Below, piece by piece: positions 13,301 through 24,165 of a stretch of DNA of 64,000 nucleotides; position 1 is the first letter of the stretch; every line of letters starts with the position of its first letter. Location of the stretch: NCBI RefSeq assembly GCF_037975245.1, contig NC_092573.1, positions 18,052,265 to 18,116,264 on the forward strand, in the 5' to 3' direction. The notes beneath the pieces are model-generated. The model was given only the letters and a program-made list of their open reading frames with translations. It ran no database searches and was not told where the DNA came from. Source of the DNA: Apostichopus japonicus (Eukaryota; Echinodermata; Holothuroidea; Aspidochirotida; Stichopodidae). Position numbers and translations under genes: made by a program.

Positions 13301-16300
13301 GGAGGGGGGGGGGGGATTGCTAAAGGGGGAAACTGGGAAAGCAGCTATATGTAGGTTAGAGCTATCATTAGGATCAAATATTTGAAAGCATAGGATTTTA
13401 TGTGTATTCATCCTTGTTGAATGGGATGGAGGGTCGGGGAGGGGTGGGGGGTGTCCAATTGACTTGGCTGCCCTATTGGTCGCCTATTTGCTTTTCTACC
13501 TGCTACGTAAAGTTTGATATGTCCTGAAAATTACAGTTTGTACACTATCACTCTATCTAGATCATTGCATGTGGCAAGTGGTGTGGGTTACTATGGAATC
13601 AGGTACCGTATACAGGGTCAGACCTCCATAACGCCCTAATAATGTGATATTATGTATAAATAATGTTTTGATGTCATTTCACTAGTTGAGTGGGAATGAG
13701 GGGTGGGGATGATTGGAAAGCCCTAATCAGAATATATATGCTGTTGCATGCATGTATTCATACAATTTGATATATTATAGAGAAAATAGGGATGCATGTA
13801 CACTGTTATGGCTTTCTCCTATTGTTTGAGAAAGATTTTTTTTACCATTTCCAACAGCATAGATTAAGGTGATGTATATTAAATGTAATGTCAAAGGTTT
13901 TTTTTTTCAACTTTTAGGGTCCCAATGTGTGTGAGAATTAATGAACAGTCTAATATTAATTTTTGACCATCTTATTTTCACCGTTTCAAAGTTTTGATGT
14001 CATTCCAAATTGATGAACTGCTTAATCTCAAATGCATCAGTGTAGAAAATGATCTTGTCCAACTTTTACAGGCTCCACCCATATGTGGAACCATAATGTT
14101 GGGCAAAAGGGAGGGGGGGGGGGTTGCTGGAGGGGGAAACTGGGAAAGCAGCTATATGTAGGTTAGAGCTATCATTAGGATCAAATATTTGAAAGCATAG
14201 GATTTTATGTGTATTCATCCTTGTTGAATGGGATGGAGGGTCGGGGAGGGGTGGGGGGTGTCCAATTGACTTGGCTGCCCTATTGGTCGTCTATTTGCTT
14301 TTCTACCTGCTACGTAAAGTTTGATATGTCCTGAAAATTACAGTTTGTACACTATCACTCTATCTAGATCATTGCATGTGGCAAGTGGTGTGGGTTACTA
14401 TGGAATCAGGTACCGTATACAGGGTCAGACCTCCATAACGCCCTAATAATGTGATATTATGTATAAATAATGTTTTGATGTCATTCCACTAGTTGAGTGG
14501 GAATGAGGGGTGGGGATGATTGGAAAGCCCTAATCAGAATATATATGCTGTTGCATGTGCTGTATTCATACAATTTGATATATTATAGAGAAAATAGGGA
14601 TGTACACTGTTATGGCTTTCTCCTATTGTTTGAGAAAGATTTTTTTTACCATTTCCAACAGCATAGATTAAGGTGATGTATATTAAATGTAATGTCAAAG
14701 GTTTTTTTTTTTTTTTTAACTATTAGGGTCCCAATGTGTGTGAGAATTAATGAACAGTCTAATATTAATTTTTGACCATCTTATTTTCACTGTTTCAAAG
14801 TTTTGATGTCATTCCAAATTGATGAACTGCTTAATCTCAAATGCATCAGTGTAGAAAATGATCTTGTCCAACTTTTACAGGCTCCACCCATATGTGGAAC
14901 CATAATGTTGGGCAAAAGGGAGGGGGGGGATTGCTAAAGGGGGAAACTGGGAAAGCAGCTATATGTAGGTTAGAGCTATCATTAGGATCAAATATTTGAA
15001 AGCATAGGATTTTATGTGTATTCATCCTTGTTGAATGGGATGGAGGGTCGGGGAGGGGTGGGGGGTGTCCAATTGACTTGGCTGCCCTATTGGTCGTCTA
15101 TTTGCTTTTCTACCTGCTACGTAAAGTTTGATATGTCCTGAAAATTACAGTTTGTACACTATCACTCTATCTAGATCATTGCATGTGGCAAGTGGTGTGG
15201 GTTACTATGGAATCAGGTACCGTATACAGGGTCAGACCTCCATAACGCCCTAATAATGTGATATTATGTATAAATAATGTTTTGATGTCATTTCACTAGT
15301 TGAGTGGGAATGAGGGGTGGGGATGATTGGAAAGCCCTAATCAGAATATATATGCTGTTGCATGTGCTGTATTCATACAATTTGATATATTATAGAGAAA
15401 ATAGGGATGTACACTGTTTTGGCTTTCTCCTATTGTTTGAGAAAGATTTTTTTACCATTTCCAACAGCATAGATTAAGGTGATGTATATTAAATGTAAAG
15501 TAGAAGGTTTTTTTTTCCAACTATTAGGGTCCCCATAATGTGTGTGAGAATTTAATGACAGTCTAATATTAATTTTTAACCATCTTATTTTCACCGTTTC
15601 AAAGTTTTGATGTCATTCCAAATTGATGAACTGCTTAATCTCAAATGCATCAGTGTAGAAAATGATCTTGTCCAACTTTTACAGGCTCCACCCATATGTG
15701 GAACCATAATGTTGGGCAAAAGGGGGGGGGGGATTGCTGAAGGGGGAAACTGGGAAAGCAGCTATATGTAGGTTAGAGCTATCATTAGGATCAAATATTT
15801 GAAAGCATAGGATTTTATGTGTATTCATCCTTGTTGAATGGGATGGAGGGTAGGGGAGGGGTGGGGGGTGTCCAATTGACTTGGCTGCCCTATTGGTCGC
15901 CTATTTGCTTTTCTACCTGCTACGTAAAGTTTGATATGTCCTGAAAATTACAGTTTGTACACTATCACTCTATCTAGATCATTGCATGGGGCAAGTGGTG
16001 TGGGTTACTATGGAATCAGGTACCGTATACAGGGTCAGACCCTCATAACGCCCTAATAATGTGATATTATGTATAAATAATGTTTTGATGTCATTCCACT
16101 AGTTGAGTGGGAATGAGGGGTGGGGATGATTGGAAAGCCCTAATCAGAATATATATGCTGTTGCATGTGCTGTATTCATACAATTTGATATATTATAGAG
16201 AAAATAGGGACGTACACTGTTATGGCTTTCTCCTATTGTTTGAGAAAGATTTTTTTTACCATTTCCAACAGCATAGATTAAGGTGATGTATATTAGATGT

Positions 16301-19300
16301 AATGTCAAAGGTTTTTTTTTTTCAACTATTAGGGTCCCCATAATGTGTGTGAGAATTACTGAACAGTCTAATATTAATTTTTGACCATCTTATTTTCACC
16401 GTTTCAAAGTTTTGATGTCATTCCAAATTGATGAACTGCTTAATCTCAAATGCATCAGTGTAGAAAATGATCTTGTCCAACTTTTACAGGCTCCACCCAT
16501 ATGTGGAACCATAATGTTGGGCAAAAGGGAGGGGGGGGGGATTGCTAAAGGGGGAAACTGGGAAAGCAGCTATATGTAGGTTAGAGCTATCATTAGGATC
16601 AAATATTTGAAAGCATAGGATTTTATGTGTATTCATCCTTGTTGAATGGGATGGAGGGTAGGGGAGGGGTGGGGGGTGTCCAATTGACTTGGCTGCCCTA
16701 TTGGTCGTCTATTTGCTTTTCTACCTGCTACGTAAAGTTTGATATGTCCTGAAAATTACAGTTTGTACACTATCACTCTATCTAGATCATTGCATGGGGC
16801 AAGTGGTGTGGGTTACTATGGAATCAGGTACCGTATACAGGGTCAGACCCTCATAACGCCCTAATAATGTGATATTATGTATAAATAATGTTTTGATGTC
16901 ATTCCACTAGTTGAGTGGGAATGAGGGGTGGGGATGATTGGAAAGCCCTAATCAGAATATATATGCTGTTGCATGTGCTGTATTCATACAATTTGATATA
17001 TTATAGAGAAAATAGGGATGTACACTGTTATGGCTTTCTCCTATTGTTTGAGAAAGATTTTTTTTACCATTTCCAACAGCATAGATTAAGGTGATGTATA
17101 TTAGATGTAATGTCAAAGGGTTTTTTTTTTTTTCAACTATTAGGGTCCCCATAATGTGTGTGAGAATTAATGAACAGTCTAATATTAATTTTTGACCATC
17201 TTATTTTCACCGTTTCAAAGTTTTGATGTCATTCCAAATTGATGAACTGCTTAATCTCAAATGCATCAGTGTAGAAAATGATCTTGTCCAACTTTTACAG
17301 GCTCCACCCATATGTGGAACCATAATGTTGGGCAAAAGGGAGGGGGGGGTTGCTGGAGGGGGAAACTGGGAAAGCAGCTATATGTAGGTTAGAGCTATCA
17401 TTAGGATCAAATATTTGAAAGCATAGGATTTTATGTGTATTCATCCTTGTTGAATGGGATGGAGGGTCGGGGAGGGGTGGGGGGTGTCCAATTGACTTGG
17501 CTGCCCTATTGGTCGTCTATTTGCTTTTCTACCTGCTACGTAAAGTTTGATATGTCCTGAAAATTACAGTTTGTACACTATCACTCCATCTAGATCATTG
17601 CATGTGGCAAGTGGTGTGGGTTACTATGGAATCAGGTACCGTATACAGGGTCAGACCTCCATAACGCCCTAATAATGTGATATTATGTATAAATAATGTT
17701 TTGATGTCATTTCACTAGTTGAGTGGGAATGAGGGGTGGGGATGATTGGAAAGCCCTAATCAGAATATATATGCTGTTGCATGTGCTGTATTCATACAAT
17801 TTGATATATCATAGAGAAAATAGGGATGTACACTGTTATGGCTTTCTCCTATTGTTTGAGAAAGATTTTTTTACCATTTCCAACAGCATAGATTAAGGTG
17901 ATGTATATTAAATGTAAAGTAGAAGGTTTTTTTTTCCAACTATTAGGGTCCCCATAATGTGTGTGAGAATTTAATGACAGTCTAATATTAATTTTTGACC
18001 ATCTTATTTTCACCGTTTCAAAGTTTTGATGTCATTCCAAATTGATGAACTGCTTAATCTCAAATGCATCAGTGTAGAAAATGATCTTGTCCAACTTTTA
18101 CAGGCTCCACCCATATGTGGAACCATAATGTTGGGCAAAAGGGGGGGGGGGATTGCTGAAGGGGGAAACTGGGAAAGCAGCTATATGTAGGTTAGAGCTA
18201 TCATTAGGATCAAATATTTGAAAGCATAGGATTTTATGTGTATTCATCCTTGTTGAATGGGATGGAGGGTCGGGGAGGGGTGGGGGGTGTCCAATTGACT
18301 TGGCTGCCCTATTGGTCGTCTATTTGCTTTTCTACCTGCTACGTAAAGTTTGATATGTCCTGAAAATTACAGTTTGTACACTATCACTCTATCTAGATCA
18401 TTGCATGTGGCAAGAGGTGTAGGTTACTATGGAATCAGGTACCGTATACAGGGTCAGACCTCCATAACGCCCTAATAATGTGATATTATGTATAAATAAT
18501 GTTTTGATGTCATTCCACTAGTTGAGTGGGAATGAGGGGTGGGGATGATTGGAAAGCCCTAATCAGAATATATATGCTGTTGCATGTGCTGTATTCATAC
18601 AATTTGATATATCATAGAGAAAATAGGGATGTACACTGTTATGGCTTTCTCCTATTGTTTGAGAAAGATTTTTTTTACCATTTCCAACAGCATAGATTAA
18701 GGTGATGTATATTAGATGTAATGTCAAAGGTTTTTTTTTTCAACTATTAGGGTCCCAATGTGTGTGAGAATTACTGAACAGTCTAATATTAATTTTTGAC
18801 CATCTTATTTTCACCGTTTCAAAGTTTTGATGTCATTCCAAATTGATGAACTGCTTAATCTCAAATGCATCAGTGTAGAAAATGATCTTGTCCAACTTTT
18901 ACAGGCTCCACCCATATGTGGAACCATAATGTTGGGCAAAAGGGAGGGGGGGGGGGTTGCTGGAGGGGGAAACTGGGAAAGCAGCTATATGTAGGTTAGA
19001 GCTATCATTAGGATCAAATATTTGAAAGCATAGGATTTTATGTGTATTCATCCTTGTTGAATGGGATGGAGGGTAGGGGAGGGGTGGGGGGTGTCCAATT
19101 GACTTGGCTGCCCTATTGGTCGTCTATTTGCTTTTCTACCTGCTACGTAAAGTTTGATATGTCCTGAAAATTACAGTTTGTACACTATCACTCTATCTAG
19201 ATCATTGCATGGGGCAAGTGGTGTGGGTTACTATGGAATCAGGTACCGTATACAGGGTCAGACCCTCATAACGCCCTAATAATGTGATATTATGTATAAA

Positions 19301-22300
19301 TAATGTTTTGATGTCATTCCACTAGTTGAGTGGGAATGAGGGGTGGGGATGATTGGAAAGCCTTAATCAGAATATATATGCTGTTGCATGTGCTGTATTC
19401 ATACAATTTGATATATTATAGAGAAAATAGGGATGTACACTGTTATGGCTTTCTCCTATTGTTTGAGAAAGATTTTTTTTACCATTTCCAACAGCATAGA
19501 TTAAGGTGATGTATATTAGATGTAATGTCAAAGGTTTTTTTTTTCAACTATTAGGGTCCCAATGTGTGTGAGAATTACTGAACAGTCTAATATTAATTTT
19601 TGACCATCTTATTTTCACCGTTTCAAAGTTTTGATGTCATTCCAAATTGATGAACTGCTTAATCTCAAATGCATCAGTGTAGAAAATGATCTTGTCCAAC
19701 TTTTACAGGCTCCACCCATATGTGGAACCATAATGTTGGGCAAATGGGAGGGGGGGGGGGGGTTGCTGGAGGGGGAAACTGGGAAAGCAGCTATATGTAG
19801 GTTAGAGCTATCATTAGGATCAAATATTTGAAAGCATAGGATTTTATGTGTATTCATCCTTGTTGAATGGGATGGAGGGTAGGGGAGGGGTGGGGGGTGT
19901 CCAATTGACTTGGCTGCCCTATTGGTCGTCTATTTGCTTTTCTACCTGCTACGTAAAGTTTGATATGTCCTGAAAATTACAGTTTGTACACTATCACTCT
20001 ATCTAGATCATTGCATGTGGCAAGAGGTGTGGGTTACTATGGAATCAGGTACCGTATACAGGGTCAGACCCTCATAACGCCCTAATAATGTGATATTATG
20101 TATAAATAATGTTTTGATGTCATTCCACTAGTTGAGTGGGAATGAGGGGTGGGGATGATTGGAAAGCCTTAATCAGAATATATATGCTGTTGCATGTGCT
20201 GTATTCATACAATTTGATATATTATAGAGAAAATAGGGATGTACACTGTTATGGCTTTCTCCTATTGTTTGAGAAAGATTTTTTTTACCATTTCCAACAG
20301 CATAGATTAAGGTGATGTATATTAGATGTAATGTCAAAGGTTTTTTTTTTCAACTATTAGGGTCCCAGTGTGTGTGAGAATTACTGAACAGTCTAATATT
20401 AATTTTTGACCATCTTATTTTCACCGTTTCAAAGTTTTGATGTCATTCCAAATTGATGAACTGCTTAATCTCAAATGCATCAGTGTAGAAAATGATCTTG
20501 TCCAACTTTTACAGGCTCCACCCATATGTGGAACCATAATGTTGGGCAAAAGGGAGGGGGGGGGGGTTGCTGGAGGGGGAAACTGGGAAAGCAGCTATAT
20601 GTAGGTTAGAGCTATCATTAGGATCAAATATTTGAAAGCATATGATTTTATGTGTATTCATCCTTGTTGAATGGGATGGAGGGTAGGGGAGGGGTGGGGG
20701 GTGTCCAATTGACTTGGCTGCCCTATTGGTCGTCTATTTGCTTTTCTACCTGCTACGTAAAGTTTGATATGTCCTGAAAATTACAGTTTGTACACTATCA
20801 CTCTATCTAGATCATTGCATGTGGCAAGAGGTGTAGGTTACTATGGAATCAGGTACCGTATACAGGGTCAGACCTCCATAACGCCCTAATAATGTGAAAT
20901 TATGTATAATAATGTTTTGATGTCATTCCACTAGTTGAGTGGGAATGAGGGGTGGGGATGATTGGAAAGCCCTAATCAGAATATATATGCTGTTGCATGT
21001 GCTGTATTCATACAATTTGATATATCATAGAGAAAATAGGGATGTACACTGTTATGGCTTTCTCCTATTGTTTGAGAAAGATTTTTTTTACCATTTCCAA
21101 CAGCATAGATTAAGGTGATGTATATTAAATGTAAAGTAGTAGGTTTTTTTTCTCAACTATTAGGGTCCCCATAATGTGTGTGAGAATTTAATGAACAGTC
21201 TAATATTAATTTTTGACCATCTTATTTTCACCGCTTCAAAGTTATGATGTCATTCCAAATTGATGAACTGCTTAATCTCAAATGCATCAGTGTAGAAAAT
21301 GATCTTGTCCAACTTTTACAGGCTCCACCCATATGTGGAACCATAATGTTGGGCAAAAGGGAGGGGGGGGGGGGATTGCTGGAGGGGGAAACTGGGAAAG
21401 CAGCTATATGTAGGTTAGAGCTATCATTAGGATCAAATAATTGAAAGCATAGGATTTTATGTGTATTCATCCTTGTTGAATGGGATGGAGGGTCGGGGAG
21501 GGGTGGGGGGTGTCCAATTGACTTGGCTGCCCTATTGGTCGTCTATTTGCTTTTCTACCTGCTACGTTAAGTTTGATATGTCCTGAAAATTACAGTTTGT
21601 ACACTATCACTCTATCTAGATCATTGCATGTGGCAAGTGGTGTGGGTTACTATGGAATCAGATACCGTATACAGGGTCAGACCTCCATAACGCCCTAATA
21701 ATGTGATATTATGTATAAATAATGTTTTGATGTCATTTCACTAGTTGAGTGGGAATGAGGGGTGGGGATGATTGGAAAGCCCTAATCAGAATATATATGC
21801 TGTTGCATGTGCTGTATTCATACAATTTGATATATCATAGAGAAAATAGGGATGTACACTGTTATGGCTTTCTCCTATTGTTTGAGAAAGATTTTTTTTA
21901 CCATTTCCAACAGCATAGATTAAGGTGATGTATAATAAATGTAAAGTAGAAGGTTTTTTTTTTCCAACTATTAGGGTCCCCATAATGTGTGTGAGAATTT
22001 AATGAACATTCTAATATTAATTTTTGACCATCTTATTTTCACCGTTTCAAAGTTTTGATGTCATTCCAAATTGATGAACTGCTTAATCTCAAATACATCA
22101 GTGTAGAAAATGATCTTGTCCAACTTTTACAGGCTCCACCCATATGTGGAACCATAATGTTGGGCAAAAAGGGGGGGGGGGGATTGCTGAAGGGGGAAAC
22201 TGGAAAAGCAGCTATATGTAGGTTAGAGCTATCATTAGGATCAAATATTTGAAAGCATAGGATTTTATGTGTATTCATCCTTGTTGAATGGGAGGGAGGG

Positions 22301-24052
22301 TAGGGGAGAGGTGGGGGTGTCCAATTGACTTGGCTGCCCTATTGGTCGTCTATTTGCTTTTCTACCTGCTACGTAAAGTTTGATATGTCCTGAAAATTAC
22401 AGTTTGTACACTATCACTCTATCTAGATCATTGCATGGGGCAAGTGGTGTGGGTTACTATGGAATCAGGTACCGTATACAGGGTCAGACCCTCATAACGC
22501 CCTAATAATGTGATATTATGTATAAATAATGTTTTGATGTCATTCCACTAGTTGTGTGGGAATGAGGGGCGGGGATGATTGGAAAGCCCTAATCAGAATA
22601 TATATGCTGTTGCATGTGCTAGCTGTATTCATACAATTTGATATATTATAGAGAAAATAGGGATGTACACTGTTATGGCTTTCTCCTATTGTTTGAGAAA
22701 GATTTTTTTTACCATTTCCAACAGCATAGATTAAGGTGATGTATATTAGATGTAATGTCAAAGGTTTTTTTTTTTCAACTATTAGGGTCCCAGTGTGTGT
22801 GAGAATTACTGAACAGTCTAATATTAATTTTTGACCATCTTATTTTCACCGTTTCAAAGTTTTGATGTCATTCCAAATTGATGAACTGCTTAATCTCAAA
22901 TGCATCAGTGTAGAAAATGATCTTGTCCAACTTTTACAGGCTCCACCCATATGTGGAACCATAATGTTGGGCAAAAGGGAGGGGGGGGGGGGGGGATTGC
23001 TAAAGGGGGAAACTGGGAAAGCAGCTATATGTAGGTTAGAGCTATCATTAGGATCAAATATTTGAAAGCATAGGATTTTATGTGTATTCATCCTTGTTGA
23101 ATGGGATGGAGGGTCGGGGAGGGGTGGGGGGTGTCCAATTGACTTGGCTGCCCTATTGGTCGTCTATTTGCTTTTCTACCTGCTACGTAAAGTTTGATAT
23201 GTCCTGAAAATTACAGTTTGTACACTATCACTCTATCTAGATCATTGCATGTGGCAAGTGGTGTGGGTTACTATGGAATCAGGTACCGTATACAGGGTCA
23301 GACCTCCATAACGCCCTAATAATGTGATATTATGTATAAATAATGTTTTGATGTCATTTCACTAGTTGAGTGGGAATGAGGGGTGGGGATGATTGGAAAG
23401 CCCTAATCAGAATATATATGCTGTTGCATGTGCTGTATTCATACAATTTGATATATCATAGAGAAAATAGGGATGTACACTGTTATGGCTTTCTCCTATT
23501 GTTTGAGAAAGATTTTTTTACCATTTCCAACAGCATAGATTAAGGTGATGTATATTAAATGTAAAGTAGAAGGTTTTTTTTTCCAACTATTAGGGTCCCC
23601 ATAATGTGTGTGAGAATTTAATGACAGTCTAATATTAATTTTTGACCATCTTATTTTCACCGTTTCAAAGTTTTGATGTCATTCCAAATTGATGAACTGC
23701 TTAATCTCAAATGCATCAGTGTAGAAAATGATCTTGTCCAACTTTTACAGGCTCCACCCATATGTGGAACCATAATGTTGGGCAAAAGGGGGGGGGGGGG
23801 GGGATTGCTGAAGGGGGAAACTGGGAAAGCAGCTATATGTAGGTTAGAGCTATCATTAGGATCAAATATTTGAAAGCATAGGATTTTATGTGTATTCATC
23901 CTTGTTGAATGGGATGGAGGGTAGGGGAGGGGTGGGGGTGTCCAATTGACTTGGCTGCCCTATTGGTCGCCTATTTGCTTTTCTACCTGCTACGGAAAGT
24001 TTGATATGTCCTGAAAATTACAGTTTGTACACTATCACTCTATCTAGATCAT
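4304..24052 (+). repeat. Core satellite array, period about 808 bp, left of the retrotransposon
   Basis: Head-to-tail units, anchors at 4304, 5112, 5911, 6720, 7528, 8331, 9134, 9952, 10747, 11556, 12364, 13171, 13980, 14789, 15593, 16398, 17209, 18012, 18813, 19617, 20423, 21230, 22041, 22848 and 23659. Length differences come mostly from the poly-T and poly-G tracts, from an optional 4-bp gcat insert (gggatgcatgtac, for example 7339, 8947, 12984, 13794) and from an optional cccataa block. Unit order within a period is: anchor, first ttttgatgtcattcca, poly-G, G-quadruplex motif, tctagatcat, ggtaccgtatac, TATA-like box, second ttttgatgtcattcca, ctgttgcatg block, poly-T, next anchor. Shared rare variants show duplicated blocks, for example ttgctttagg in the 9952 and 12364 units (three units apart). 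No unit carries a conserved long reading frame. Confidence 0.95.
24045..24052 (+). repeat. Left target-site duplication of the retrotransposon
   Basis: The octamer tagatcat here is repeated at 27367-27374. In uninterrupted units the same place reads tctagatcattgcatg once, for example at about 15975-15990, so the duplication was made by the insertion. The right copy abuts the TTATCTTA tail, so its first bases could belong to the tail and the true duplication could be 7 or 8 bp. Confidence 0.8.
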
Positions 24053-24165
24053 GATCTCAGATCATATGTGGTGCTGCTCGCGTGGCGACACAGCTTGCAG
24101 TTTCCTCTCGAATTCCATTTTTCATTGTTCTATTGTCGCTGTCTTATCCACCGAATGCTGTCAAT

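Noticed and set aside
24082-24165. GTG at 24082 as the start of the retrotransposon protein
   Set aside because: GTG is not a normal eukaryotic start. The first in-frame ATG is at 24166, and the upstream open frame may be the rest of a truncated protein or 5' UTR.
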